Positions 19,249-31,212 of a DNA stretch of 64,000 nucleotides are shown here, piece after piece (positions within the stretch are counted from its first letter, which is position 1; each line of letters starts with the position of its first letter). A model generated the notes under the pieces. The model was not told the DNA's origin, searched no databases, and saw only the letters and a list, made by a program, of their open reading frames with translations. This DNA comes from Platynereis dumerilii (Eukaryota > Annelida > Polychaeta > Phyllodocida > Nereididae): positions 806,001-870,000 of the forward strand of contig JAPTHN010000115.1 in the NCBI GenBank assembly GCA_026936325.1, given 5' to 3'. A program made the position numbers and the translations under genes.

Positions 19249-22232
19249 TTATTGTTGTTGTACCGGTGTATATATAATACAGTCCATAATTTTAGAAAAA
19301 CTTGAATGATTTATTGTGTTCCCGTGTTTGAAGTAATTGCAGCCATCTGTTCCTTGACACGTTCTGATGCAGTTCATGAGACTCATGCGACCCAACTCAG
19401 TTTTCTTGTAGTCGTAACCCAAAAGCTCATATTCCTGATTAATCAATGCAGTGCATCCCTGTGCTTCTGTCAGTTTCATAACTTGCTCATCTGGAACATA
19501 AAACCAATTATATTTTAAATTTCAAATTATATTTATTCACTTTAGGGCGACAGCAAGCAAGAGTCATGACCCTGATATTGTAAAATTGGCCCTTGAAAGT
19601 TGAGAAATTAAACTTATTTTTCCAACAATCTGATTTTTGCATAATTATATTTCAAACCATCTTGGTGGTAGAGCATTATCCAAAACCCAGAGGAAAATTT
19701 TATTTTTATTTTTGAGAAAAATCATTGAAAATGGCTTCATCTATATGCACAATAGGAAGGGTGACAAATTCTGCAAAACTTAGAAATTAAGGAGAATTTT
19801 GAAATTATCAGCAATGTTACCAGACGGAAACCCAGAAAAAAGCTGTAAGATATCTTGGACCATTTTTTGCATGAAACGGGGTAAAGTAGGAAACCCGGAG
19901 GAAAGTTGGCCGGCTATTTTAACCCACTTAATGGGAGAAATGCCTACTTCGCAATTTGCTCACTGACACAGATTTCTTTGGCAAATTTGCCACCTGTGTC
20001 GGTGAGGACAGTTGGTATTAAGTGGGTTAAAATAGCCGGCCAGCTTTCCCCTGGACTGCCAACTTTATCCAGTTTTCAGTAGTACATACCACCGAAAATT
20101 TTTGGATTCTGAGCTTTCTGGACAGATCCACCCCAATCAAGACTATCTATCTCCAAGAGGCAAAGAAAAAATGTTGTTGGATTCCATGTTAAGACAAGTC
20201 AAGGTTGAGGTCAAGGGGAGTAATATCTACACCATATTAAGTTGTTGTTTTTTTTGGCTTTCTCATATGTTCCTTAACCCATATGAAAAAATTTTGTGTC
20301 TATTACGCATTTTTTGATGGATTTTGTTTTTAAAAAAATGAAAAAGATACATTCTTCACTGAAAAAATTTTTAATTTTATCTTGGGAAAGCCTAAGGACG
20401 GTTTAAAATAATGCTTAGCACAAAAATGATTTATGTAATTCATAACCTTTCTTTAGTTCAAGAAACAAATCTTTGCACTTTCAATCATTCAGCTGCCTAT
20501 TTTTCTAATTTTAGTCTTGATTCATTCTGACAATATTCCAATATTTTTATCAAGATTTGTCATTGACTAACTCTGCAATATTCCAGGTAGTACTGAAGCA
20601 CGATAAATGAAAAATGAATTTGAGTACACAATTTTAGGTCAGCATCAAATTAGCTGCCATCAGTAATGTCATTTATTTCCTCATTCTATTGATTTTTCCA
20701 TAGTAATAGAAAAACATATATAAAAGAACATTAATCTCTCACTTTGAGAAGTATTGGTAGTTATGGTTTCATACATCGTCAAAAAATTGGGTCTTAATTT
20801 ACCAGAATTCAATCAAGTTGCTGCAATAATTTATACAGAAAAATAGAATGACATAACCCATCTTAATAATAATGTACATACTTTGAGGACAAGGCAGATC
20901 ATCCAGTGACACATCATTCCAGTGTGTTCCAAAGCATTGATCTCGCACCACTGTGATTGTAGTGTTTCGTTTTGCCCAGCAAATGTTTGCATCACAAGGA
21001 ATTGGATTGTTCGTCATGCTAATCCTCAGGCTTGTGCAAGTTGCACCACGGCAGTGATGGTAGGCATTTCCAATTCTTGTCAGCTTGTTTTGGGAAATCC
21101 TAAGGTTCCAAAATTCAGGCATGTATTTGATTGTACTCATATCAAAGCTAGTAATTTGATTGGTATCCAAAAGTAACTCTTTTAGTCCTGTTGCATTAGC
21201 AAATATTTCCGCTGGTACATCACCGATTAATTTACTTCCCCTTGCATCCAGATATTCAAGAGACGGACCAAAATACTTTACAAAATCCAGAGTAGTTATG
21301 GAGGTTCCATACAAGCTGACATGCTTAAGAGCGATACAGCCATTGAAATAGTCAATCGGTACAAATGTGATATTTCTGTTAGAACTGAGCAGCATTTTTG
21401 TAAGTGAATTCTTCGCTCCATTTAGGTTTGGCATGTGATTTAAACTATTTCTATCAATGGTGAAATCCAACAACTGGTGGTTATTGATGAAGCTGTTATT
21501 TGGGATGCTTTGAATTTTGTTGTTAATGAGCTGTAAATATATCAAGTTGGGAATGAAAGAAATGCTTGGCATATGAGTTAACAAGTTATGATTCAGGAAC
21601 AGATTAATTAACACAGGCAATTTCAGGACACCAGCTACATGCTTCATATTATTGGAACTTATACTTAGATATCCCATTCTAATGCATCCATCCAGTTTTG
21701 CTGCATCAAGTACTTCTATGTTATTCATATTCAAAGTCAGTCTGTCAAGAGATTGGGCTGATTTTGTAACATTTGGTACTGATGTGATTTGGTTGTGGTC
21801 TAATTCAAATCTGAATAGTTTGGAATAGTTCAGTACATGATCCCATGTAGCATTTGAAATCTGACAATTCCACATTACAAGATATCGCAGTGAGCTGTCA
21901 ATTCCTGGGAAAAATGGGACAGTTTTGATTGGATTGGATGAGAGGTCCAGATAACTCATACTCGTGTTGTCAAAAGCAGTTAGAGCGATACTACTGATGT
22001 TGTTCCCTTTCAATTCAAGGGTCGTCAATTGAGTCAAGAGGGAGAAATCTGTATTGCTTATGGTTGTCAAAGCATTATCTTTGAGATGGACCTTTTGTGT
22101 CGTCACAGGAATATCAGTCGGTATGGAAGTCAGGCCAGCATCATTTTTCTGATATGTAGAAGCCCCTGTCTCAGCAATAACACAAATCAGGAATACCAGG
22201 TTCACAAGCAGTATCAGGCTCCTAATTGACAT
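19249..22232 (-). CDS. G2: secreted LRR protein with C-terminal PAN/Apple-like module
   Basis: Exons 22232-20882 and 19490-19249 on the minus strand (530 residues). The start chosen is MSIRSLILLVNLVFLICV, just after acceptor TTTTTTACAG (exon begins 22243); upstream in-frame residues are intronic. Signal peptide, about 15 LRRs, then a four-Cys cap (IPCDANICWAKRN...CFGTHWNDVSLDDLPC). Donor GTATGT after CCT-CAA-A; intron of about 1.4 kb; acceptor TTCCAG at 19491. The terminal exon keeps the complete core LMNCIRTCQGTDGCNYFKHG and CIIYTP. G2 is convergent with G1 and shares its exon length to the base (1351). The intron contains a MITE (19894-20054). Unspliced reading would end in MYIIIKMGYVILFFCINYCS and a few more residues. 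Predicted extracellular; ligand unknown. Confidence 0.87.
19894..20054. mobile_element. Palindromic MITE in the G2 intron
   Basis: GGAGGAAAGTTGGCCGGCTA followed by TTTTAACCCACTTAAT at the left is complemented by ATTAAGTGGGTTAAAATAGC then CGGCCAGCTTTCCCC at the right. About 160 bp. Ends and duplication are not sharply defined. Absent from unit B because of the large deletion there. Confidence 0.65.
20055..20798. other. G2 intron, proximal part
   Basis: From about 20164 onward it matches unit B 44918-45550, which marks the right breakpoint of the unit B deletion. No independent gene seen. Confidence 0.45.
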
Positions 22233-22555
22233 GTTGGTATTACCTGTAAAAAAAAAGTGTAACAAGTAATTCATTTACTGCCATTTCAGATGCAGTGCAG
22301 TCCAAGAAACGATCTGATTTTCCAAGTACATGCACACATATTATTCTTGTTAGTCAGGTAACAATTATGCTCTTTAAAATTTCACTTTCCACATAGAATT
22401 TAAAACTTATCTTGAACACTCTGATGCAATTGAATGTTTATTATGGTGCATTATTTACCCCATAAGTAATACAGGAAGTCCTGTAAAGTTAAACAACCTC
22501 AATGAGAAATATGATAAATTAGCATAAGTGGCTCTGTAGCAGTCTTTGTACATAC

Positions 22556-22811
22556 CTTTGAAATTCGTAAGGCAAAGAATGCCAAGGGCCAGGAGGCAGG
22601 AAACAATATCCAGAAAGCGTTTGGCTCGTCCAGAGAAGTGTTTAGCTTGTCTCTCTTTCGAAGCTGGGAGCAGACAGTGATGGTCAGCCTGAATTGAGAG
22701 GAAGTTCCAATTTGGAAATGTCAAATCAATAAGCCATACGTTTTTGCCGAAATGCCAAGTCAGCAGAATATACTTAACCTTTATGGTTTCAGAATTGTAA
22801 TAAACTGTCAT
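22556..22811 (-). promoter_or_regulatory. Putative G2 leader exon
   Basis: Ends TTTCAAAG with donor GTATGT at 22555. On the minus strand the frame from ATG 22811 stays open to the donor (ending in FLDIVSCLLALGILCLTNFK, a hydrophobic run) and joins in frame to GNTN-MSIRS at 22243. It could therefore add an N-terminal extension, but in G1 the matching exon cannot, so the leader is more safely taken as untranslated with the ATG at 22232 as start. Homologous to 7570-8006. Confidence 0.45.
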
Positions 22812-22829
22812 GAAAAAAAAAAGATTTGT

Positions 22830-24289
22830 AAGTCCATAAAGACATGCATGTCTCTTTTTAGTCCAAAATTGGAAAAAAACGTTCCAACTTGCCAGTGGGT
22901 TTCAAAGAACGCATGCAGCCTAGTGACATTTTAACATTTTTAGGGCAGAATTGTCACTGGTAATTTGGTCAATGTTGTGGACAAATTTCCAGACAAGATA
23001 CAGCACCAATTTCATTCAAACTTTGCTAAATTCATTTAATTTGCCCTAGATTTAATTGATGAACTTTACAGGAACATGCACATTGTTTAAATGCCATTTT
23101 AGAGACCCAGGAAAACCATCCAAGAAAAACTGGAAAGAGGGAGTCCCGTGATGTCATTGAGGGGCTTCCCCAACCTAGATCTATTTATAGCTCATTGAAA
23201 TTTTGTCAAAACAACAAGAGGTCAGATATTGGGACAAAACATCTCTGCCTCCTGGTTGAATGTGTCACTGCCTATGTATGCAGACTTAAGATCAGTCTTT
23301 AATGGTTCCAAATTATGATGCAGAATGCCGTTTAAAGTGCCTTGTGCACATTATTTTACTTTGTTAGTTTCATTGGTTGAAAAGTGTTTGGAATAGCTGT
23401 AGGCCTACATATATATTAAAAAGAGAATTTCATGAGTTTTACATTTCTTTGGAGCTCAATAGATTTTAAGTAAAACAAATCTGTTGTGCCTAGATACATG
23501 TATGTTTTAAACGTATTTTTATGACCTTATACATGGATGTTTTATTGCTAGGACTGTGAGACTCGTCTGTTTCAAACTTTGCAATGTTTTTAAAATATCA
23601 GTTCAATAAGCTCATATCTTGAATAGAAGGTCACATCAATATAGCCCCTCCATAAATGCACTGGGATATGTTTTCAGAATTCCAGCCTATGTTTTTTGAA
23701 CAGTATATTATCCATCCAATAACTATGTATCCTTCATTTTTTTTTTAAGTCTGAAAGCTTGATGTCATGCTGAGACTGGGTGGCTATTGGTCAGTTGAGG
23801 TGTGAGTAGAAAAACCATATGTCATGCAAGCCATTTTTGGTGATGTCAAGCTATTTGTACATTCTCATTGGTTGGGAGAGTCAGCTGCATGACATCAAGC
23901 AGTTGCTCTTAAATTTTACTAACATTGTCAAGGCTCATGTGTCTGTCATTATCATTTAGTCAATGGCATACATGGATACTCAAAGCATGCCATGTGATGC
24001 CAGGGTGGCTTGATTCAGAATCTTATTGGAAGAAGATGGGAAGTAGAAGAGGAAGGTTTTATAATATGTAACGGAACATCTGATCCCAATACCTGTCCTC
24101 AATATGTATCAACTGAATGCATGTCACTCAGCTTGGGAAGGAGTTTAGTGAATACTTGTAAAACACAAACAAGACTTTCACCGATTGTCACAGCTTGTCG
24201 AATGCAGTGTTTTACCAGGCTTAATCACCAGGAACTCAAAACTGTAACTGAAACTTGACCCACTGTTTGGATACTCAGGTGCATGTCAA
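22830..24289. other. G2 5' flank, no gene seen
   Basis: Matches unit B (47560-48440) as far as about 23715; then 23716-24287 is replaced in unit B by 48445-51195, which includes a foldback element. The A-only part has TTGATGTCATGC and GCATGACATCAAGC, an imperfect inverted pair around 23759-23905, suggesting another small palindromic element. The ORF at 24010-24258 has no recognised domain. Confidence 0.4.
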
Positions 24290-25689
24290 ATTCAACATGA
24301 CAAGTAATATTGTGTGCCATAACAAACTGGTCAAAAATGAGGTTGCACATGAAAGTGAGATGATTACGTACATTGTCAATGAAAGCTTGTGTTACGAGCT
24401 CCGGTACACTAAATAGACCATTCCATCACTATTGATTAGCATTGAGTCTTAAGTGGTCTATTAAGCAAGGATTCCAATGATTATCCAGTCAATTGAGGAA
24501 TTATATCTTCAGTTACGGATTTAGGCCAAGATCTTATGAACCCAAAAATGGTTACTCCCTCAGCTAATTGATTGTGTAATATTAAGATGGTCTTGGACGT
24601 GGAATGCCATGACACTTAAATAAAATTTCGACTTTAATCGTTTATTTGCTCATTCATTACAGCAGACAATATGTGTTAGAAAGTGAGAGAAATTAGTTGT
24701 ACTAATGTACTAGGAAAGCCATCAGTGCAAGTGTGTTTCATTGAACATTTTGTGGTCAAGGTACATTTTAATATTGTATTGAGTCAGTCTCATTCCGTAT
24801 ATGGCATATAAGGTGCTTGAAAAACCGGAAACTGATTCCTCAAAAGCTCCGCACTGAGTTATATGTTTCTGTGGCGTCCCAATGGCTCTCTGTTAGTAAA
24901 AAATCTATAAGCCTGTGCTTGGACTGTGTATGTTTCTGCCTTCATTATGTTTTAGAAATGTCAACTCATTACATCGCGTGTAAAAATGCCACATCAATAT
25001 AATGTAATCCTCGGAAATGCACTGGGAAATATTTTGAACTCCTTCACATGTTAACTTTTCACAGTTTTTCTTCGTGTTTCTGAAGATAACAGAATGATGA
25101 AATTCAATGCTGAAGAGCTTTATCTTAATATATAACTGTTTTACCGACAATCAGAAACATTGAACAACATGACAAAATACCACAAGAGACATTTCATATT
25201 GATGTGTGAGCCCTAAAAGTGAATCCTTTACTCCCTGACACAAATTCCAGTATTGAAATACAAAATAAAAATTGTCAACATGAAGTATTTCAAAGGATTT
25301 TTATAATTTTTATAATTTTAATACAATTTAGTACAAAATAGTTTATCTGAATGTCAATTTATGGGCAAAACAGACAGACTAAACAAATAGGCAATTTTTT
25401 AAAATCTTTGTCACATCAAACATGCAGTACGAGAATAAATAATTTATATATTATGACTTTTAAACTTAGATGGACAACATAAGGACACTTAATAGAATAT
25501 ATACAACAATATTTTTAATATTGGAATAATATGTAGCATTATGTACAGATTTAAAAATTCACATTTATTTTTTTGCGGTTGGAGAAAATATTAGCAAGAA
25601 CGTAGACATGAATAATGTAAAATATATCGTACATGCAGCATCAACAGTAACTCAACACATGTAGAATTATGCATATCGTGCATTGAACG
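24290..25689. other. Shared non-coding spacer between G2 and G3
   Basis: Close match to unit B 51195-52970 apart from a B-only insertion (52307-52681). AT-rich, with no convincing ORF, RNA gene or repeat ends. Confidence 0.4.
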
Positions 25690-26665
25690 TAAATGTGATC
25701 TAAACTATGAATGGATGATTGATTTGCAGCACGAGTAGCGCGAGGGCTGCTGTGCAATCACGAGGGCTGCTGAACATCACCGAGGGCCATTAATTCAAAC
25801 AGCAGGGCGCCTGAATAATAAGTAGTGTTATTAATATTATTATCCACTTACAAGGTTTTTCTGTTCTGTTACAAACCAACAGACCTGTCATTTCAAGATT
25901 GGCGTTAAGTGAAATTATTATCCACTTGCAGGGCCGTTCCCTAGTTCATTAGCAAAATTTAGAGGGCTGCTGATTCCCCATAACGGCCCCCGATTCTCAA
26001 TAACAGCCCTTGTTTACATTTCAGAGGGTTGTTATAGAATTCAAAGTGTCAAAGGGCTAACAATGGTGACGTTACAATGGTAAGCTTGCTGTTATGACAT
26101 CATCACTCATGGCGTCACAATTGCTACATGACATTTGTGACATCATCAGTGATGACATCACAATCGAACAACAAGCAGTGAAGTGATTGTTCTGACATTG
26201 TTAGCATAAGATTTGCTTGGCAAATGGATAATAATAGCAATAACACTACTTTTTTTCGGGCCCTATGCTGTTTGATCGGCCCTCGGTCATGTCCAGCAGC
26301 ATTCATGATCGCACAGCAGCCCCCGCGCTGCTCGTGCTGCTTTGAATCACTTGGGCTGCTGGACATGACCTTGGGCCATTCAAACAGCATAGCGCCCTCA
26401 AAAGTAGTGTTATTGTTATATGAACAAGGGCCGTTATTGACTATAACGGCCCTTGGCCTTAAAAACAAGGGCAATTATTGACTATAACGGCCCCGTCTTT
26501 GTAAAGAAGGGCTGTTATTGACTATAATGGCTCCGGCCTTGTAAACGAGGGCTGTTAATGACAATATTGGCCCTCGGCTTTGTAAACAAGGGCAGACGTG
26601 GAAAATCAGAGGCCCTCTAAATTTTGCTAATGCTCTAGTGAACAGTCCTGATAGTGGATAATAAT
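25690..26665. repeat. Inverted-repeat element cluster with GGGC-TGTTATTGACTATAAC units
   Basis: The outer ends TTATTATCCACTTGCAGGGC (about 25917) and CCTGATAGTGGATAATAATA (ending about 26668), with inner GCAAAATTTAGAGGGC / CCCTCTAAATTTTGC, form terminal inverted repeats. Inside are about four tandem units of 45-55 bases with ATTGACTATAACGGCCC (26430-26590), GGGCTGCTG/CAGCAGCCC arms and an inverted pair GGTCATGTCCAGCAGC / GGGCTGCTGGACATGACC (26286-26370). No transposase. Unit B has the same cluster with two further insertions. Confidence 0.6.
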
Positions 26666-26670
26666 ATTGT

Positions 26671-28458
26671 TTATGGTTCAGGTGTGTATATCACACAGTT
26701 CTTGACTTCAGAAAAACCTGAATGATTTGTTGTGTTCCCGTGTTTGAAGTAATGGCAGCTATTTGTTTTTTGACATTCCCGAATGCAGTTCATGAGACTC
26801 ATGCGACCCTTTTCAGCTTTCTTGTAATTGTATCCCAAAAGTTCATTTCTCTGATTGATTAATGCAGTGCACCCCTGTTCTCCTGTCAGTTTCATAACTT
26901 GCTCAACTGAAATATAACAAGTAACTTGATTTTAGATTTAAATTTTTATGTTATGGCTTGTCGCATCAGTAGCGATTTCATCAAAGACAAAACCAAGAAC
27001 AGAATATAAAGCAATGAGAACTGCATACACATTACAAAGACTGGTCAAATATTATCTGTGTACGATATACAGCATGAAGACATACATATCAATTGAAATA
27101 AACCTACTTTCAGGACAAGACAGGTCATCCAGTGCCACATCATTCCAGTGTGTTCCAGAGCATTGATCCCGTTCAATGGTAATTGCTGTGTTCAACTTCG
27201 CCCAACACATGTTTTTATCGCAAGGAACCGGGTTGTTTTGAATGGTAATCTTCAGGCTTGTGCAAGCTGCACCAAGACAGTGAGCCGAGGCATTTCCAAT
27301 CCTTGTTAGGTTGTTACCCGTTAGCCCAAGCTGGACAAGTTCAGGCATGTACTTGATGTTACTCATATCAAATCTAGTAATTTGATTGAAATTCATATTT
27401 AACACTTTCATTCCTGTAACATTAGCAAAGACATCTGCTGGTACATCTCCTTTTATTTTACTTCCACTTACTTCCAAAGTTTGGAGGGTAGGACCAACAG
27501 ACCTTATGAATGACAAGGAAGTTATGGAGGTTCCGTAGAATTCTACTTGTCTAATTGCTGTACAGTCATTGAAATAGTCATTTGGAACTGAAGTAATGTT
27601 GGTGTTAAAAGCAAACAGCAATAAATGAATTGTGTTTTTAGCTCCATCCAAGTTAGGCAAATGATTTAATCTATTTTTACCAATCTGTAAAGCATGAAAT
27701 TGATGGTTATTTATGAAGCTGTTATTTGGGATGGTTTGAATTTTGTTTTCAAGCAGGCCTATGTGAATTAGTTTTGGCAAGTGAGAAATATTTGGAAAGT
27801 GTTCCAGTAAATTGAAGTCCAAGTACAGTTCAGTTAACTCAGGCAGCTTAAGAACACCATTTACATATTTCATACCATTGGAATCAATCCTGAGCACAGT
27901 CATTAAATTGCATCCATCCAGTTTTCCAGCACCAAGTACTTCAATGTTATTTGAATTCAAATTCAGACTCCTCAGGGTGTTGACAGCACTGTTAACATTT
28001 GGTACTGATGTGATTTGATTGTTTTCAAGTTCCAGCCCCAACACTTTCGAATAGTGGACTATGTGATCCCATGTAGCATTCGAAATCTGACAATCCAACA
28101 TTGTGAGATATTGCAGGGTGTTGTCAATCCCAGCAAAATATGGAACGGTCTTGATTGGGTTGGATGAGAGGTCTAGATATTTCAGAACTGTGTTATCGAA
28201 AGCATTAGGAGCAATGCTGCTGATGTTGTTCTGTTTTAATTCAAGGTTCCTCAGTCGAGTCAAGTTTGAGAAATCTGAATTTGTTATGGTTGTCAAGGCA
28301 TTACTTCTGAGATACATTACTTCTGTAGTGGTCGGGATATTGGTCGGTACATAGGTGAGCCCAGCATTATCTTTCGTATAATATTTAGAAGCTACTGTTG
28401 CAATGAAGCAAATCAGCATCACCAGATTCACAACATGTACCTGCCGCCTCATTGGCAT
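26671..28458 (-). CDS. G3: secreted LRR protein with C-terminal PAN/Apple-like module
   Basis: Exons 28458-27108 and 26906-26671 on the minus strand (528 residues). ATG 28458 follows acceptor TTTTTTACAG and begins MPMRRQVHVVNLVMLICFIA, a signal peptide. About 15 LRRs share the G1/G2 scaffold (LDLSSNPIKTVP, CQISNATWDH, NQITSVPNV) but differ strongly at strand positions (LTELYLDFN, LIHIGLLEN, IRQVEFYGTS). Cap: VPCDKNMCWAKLN...CSGTHWNDVALDDLSC. Donor GTAGGT after CCT-GAA-A, intron of 201 bases, acceptor TTTCAG; the joined frame reads PEIEQVMKLTGEQGC. The terminal exon core is SLMNCIRECQKTNSCHYFKH and CVIYTPEP. Intact by eye; closest relative is G3' in unit B. Confidence 0.88.
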
Positions 28459-28670
28459 GATGATATAATCTGTAAAAAAGATGTTGTTAGATTCATTTTA
28501 TGTCGGCAGTAAAGAAGCCCCAAGCTGAAATGCATCATTGTAATTACTGCACCTTCGGATACAGTCAAACACCAGAAGACAAAGTAACCTTTTTTCCCAA
28601 TAAATAACTAACAAAAATGACAAATGCGGTAAATCAACTTGTTGGTTTTCAAAACAATTGTAGTACCTAC

Positions 28671-28743
28671 CTTCGAGGTTTAACATTACCATTAGCCATA
28701 AAACAATGATCCTATCTCGTTGAGAAGTATTAAGTAATTCCAC
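28671..28743 (-). promoter_or_regulatory. Putative G3 leader exon
   Basis: Minus strand ends AACCTCGAAG with donor GTAGGT at 28670. The frame is open and would join in phase to the LRR exon at 28469; two in-frame Mets (LMVMLNLE) lie near the donor, but the first ATG (28745) is out of frame, so translation most simply starts at 28458. Aligns with the orphan leaders at 2311 and 34471. Confidence 0.45.
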
Positions 28744-29115
28744 ATGTAACTCTCACATATCAAATGACCAGCACAGTGATTGCGAGCTTGTACCTGGATG
28801 AAGTCCAGTTGGAAGGCCAGGCCTCTACGTTTACTTTTTTGCTTGCTTTGATATGTTTTTTATATGTTTTGAAGCGTCCAGTTGGTTTATAACACTTTAT
28901 TGAAATGCCAAGTTAATCAAAATGTTATGGTTTGGACGTATGTATATGAATGTTAAAAAACTCAGGACTCAGACACTGCCATTTTGAAGTAAACATCTAT
29001 ATAAGTTTAAGTCCAAGTAACAAGCTCAATTATAACAAAAAGTATTACGAGCATTCTTTACGACTTTAGGCAAGCATCCAAGTTTTCGTAGTTTTTCTGT
29101 ACAGTTGTAATATAT
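28744..29115. other. G3 5' flank
   Basis: Contains the GCTTTGATATGTTTTTTATA and CGTCCAGTTGGTTTATAACA blocks that also occur upstream of the orphan leaders (2460-2520, 34620-34680), so it is probably a conserved promoter module of the family. Nothing else recognised. Confidence 0.4.
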
Positions 29116-29240
29116 CAGTGGCGTAATTAAATGGGGAGGATGGCGTTTGTTGTGTGTCAATTTAACCTTGGGGCCCCACCAGAAAACAGCGAGCCTCCCC
29201 AGATGCCGCCGACCTGCTCAAGACATTAGTTACACCACTG
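29116..29240. mobile_element. Short MITE with CAGTGGCGTAATTAA ends
   Basis: CAGTGGCGTAATTAA on the left and TTAGTTACACCACTG on the right form an imperfect inverted repeat bounding 125 bp. hAT-like termini; no clear target duplication. The unit B copy is 57381-57503. Confidence 0.55.
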
Positions 29241-29689
29241 CAGTCTACGGAAAAGATTTTCGGAGGGGGGGGCGAAAGTGGCGCAAAAACTGGCATTTCA
29301 TATCAAACGGCAACAGAGATATTTACAATATATGCATGTCTGACTACCATGGCCTACAGGGGTGTACATTTGTTTAGGGGGCAACCATTTAATAATCAGG
29401 GGGGCTTGGGAGTTTTCCTTGGTGGGAAATTATTTATTTCACAGTCATGGCTGCCGTAATTATTTATTTCAAGCGCGAAAATCCAAGAATATTCATCCCT
29501 AAATCAAGCATTACCTTCTTTAGAAAAACCCCACCAGAAATTATTTATTTCAAGACTGCCGAAATAGAATTTATTTATTTCACCGAAACTGAGCAAAACA
29601 TTATTTTTTTTTTTTTTAACTCCAAAATCCCCCCCCCCCACTTGGATTAAACGGTGGCCCCTTTAGCCTGTTGAAAAGTTCATTACTTA
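29241..29689. other. Low-complexity region
   Basis: Repeated AATTATTTATTTCA motifs (29430-29600), a T14 run and a C11 run near 29605-29640. The unit B counterpart is shortened and interrupted by the 57863-59462 foldback element. No gene. Confidence 0.5.
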
Positions 29690-30065
29690 GGCAGCTCCTC
29701 CAAGAACTCACAATTTAATTGTAACTATTATAAATCATTCCCCTTAAAAGTCTGCTATCTAACCAGTTGAGTTAAGGGCCAGACCTAAAGCCAAGTGCTT
29801 AGGAGCAACCTATTATATCCAACTCACTATACTATATCCCCCAACTTCCCCTGAGATTTTGACACACTCCAGTCAACAATCTCACCTCAATGCCACCTGC
29901 CACCACAAACAGGACTCGAACCAGCTACCTCTGAGTAGCCTTAGGCCGATGCACCATATAATACTGTCCCCTTAAAGGTCCGCTATCAAACCAGTTGAGG
30001 TAAGGGCCAGCCCCCACACCAAGTGCTTAGGAGCAACCTATTAGACCCAACTCACTATACCATAC
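29690..30065 (-). mobile_element. tRNA-derived SINE-like repeat
   Basis: On the minus strand TACCTCAACTGGT (29990-30002) resembles a pol III A box and GGTTCGAGTCC (29912-29922) is a consensus B box. A second A-box-like TAACTCAACTGGT lies at 29762-29774, and AGTGCTTAGGAGCAACCTAT occurs twice, so it looks like a composite or duplicated SINE. No clover-leaf tRNA is formed. The unit B copy is about 59480-59880. Confidence 0.55.
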
Positions 30066-30079
30066 TATAGCCAATGACT

Positions 30080-30260
30080 GCCATGGGGAAAAACGTGTCA
30101 CCATTAAAAACTCATGTTACAGTGCATCAAGAGTATGGAATAGTCTTCCGGAGGACAGACTTTAAAGTTTCGAAGCCAGACAAGTTTAGAAACAATTGAA
30201 GACTTTTTTCGACAGGCATATATATTTCAAATGCTTTGGACTTTTCGATTTCTTGAATTT
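30080..30260 (+). mobile_element. LINE C-terminal fragment
   Basis: The plus strand reads SCYSASRVWNSLPEDR before a stop and then KTFFDRHIYFKCF in a shifted frame, the same WNSLP C-terminal block seen at 2-115. Short, degraded; an AATTTTTAAGGACTAAAA motif is repeated just after. Copy in unit B at about 59895-60075. Confidence 0.6.
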
Positions 30261-30530
30261 TTAAGGACTAAGAATTTCTTGAATTTTTAGGACTAAAAGA
30301 CTTTTCGATTTGTTGAATTTTTAAGGACTAAAATACTAGCTGATGAGCTGTACCTATTATTTTTTGGCGGTGGCAATTGGCACTAAAACCCAATAAATGG
30401 TAAAGCTGTTAACATCAAAGCCAAAGCAGGGTGTAACCTGGAAATTCAGGAGGTGTATTAAAGTGTAACACATCCAACCAAAAATTGTAATTCTTCTCAA
30501 AATACTGTAGTTCCTCCAAGAAAGTAATCC

Positions 30531-30743
30531 ATACTCTGTAAAATTTGAAATTTTGAGTCAGCTCAAATGATCGAGTGAGATGGTTGCACAAATTGTTTTA
30601 GCTGACATTGCTTGATGTTTTGAGTTATGATAATCTTTTTGTTGTTATAGCTTAAAACAACAAGCTATGATAGCTCAAATGAATTGTGCAACTATCTCAC
30701 TCGATCATTTAAGCTGACTCAAAATTAAAATTTTATAGTGTAT
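30531..30743. mobile_element. Palindromic MITE
   Basis: TTTTGAGTCAGCTCAAATGA then TCGAGTGAGATGGTTGCACA on the left is complemented on the right by TGTGCAACTATCTCACTCGA and TCATTTAAGCTGACTCAAAA. About 213 bp. Copy in unit B at 60337-60546. Confidence 0.7.
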
Positions 30744-31002
30744 CATATTATTCATTAGCAAGCCAGTGGCAACAGGGGGAACCTATGGGTTCCTGGCATC
30801 CCTAGACCACTGAGGTGGAATTAACATTTTGATATGTGAATACTGATATGAAGTCAACCCCCCCCCCCCACCTCCTTCCTATTGATTCAATCCTATCACA
30901 GCCACATCTTCTGGCACTTGATGATTTTTGACAAGCTGCCAAAATTCATGAAAACAAAGTGACTATTATCAAAGGTGACGGACATAATAAATCTCAAAAT
31001 AA

Positions 31003-31212
31003 GTTACTTATTTGAATTCCTTGCAAGAAGAGCTTTCAAATGAGTACCCGCATTAATGGGTTTCGTAAACTTCGTACGAAAATGGAAAAAATAAAAATAA
31101 AATGTTTTTTGAAGATTCTGTTTTATCTTTGATTTTGACAAGGAATTCACGGAAACTATTGATGTGACCATTCATTTGAAAGCTCTTCGTACAAGGAATT
31201 CAAATATGTAGT
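31003..31212. mobile_element. Small inverted-repeat element
   Basis: ACTTATTTGAATTCCTTGCA then GAAGAGCTTTCAAATGA is inverted on the right as TCATTTGAAAGCTCTTC and CAAGGAATTCAAATA. About 210 bp, no ORF. Unit B copy at about 60809-61017. It ends about 50 bases before the duplication junction. Confidence 0.55.

Noticed and set aside
27812-28018. Plus-strand ORFs opposite the LRR exons (also at 20922, 22029, 28103, 44150, 46780, 56366)
   Set aside because: Antisense shadows of the LRR coding exons, conserved only because the exons are.
28498-28743. A translated N-terminal extension of G3 through the leader exon
   Set aside because: The frame is open and in phase, but the first ATG is out of frame and the equivalent G1 leader cannot code, so the exon is better read as untranslated.
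29905-30008. A functional tRNA gene on the minus strand
   Set aside because: A and B box matches are present, but no acceptor stem, anticodon arm or terminator could be folded; it fits a tRNA-derived SINE.
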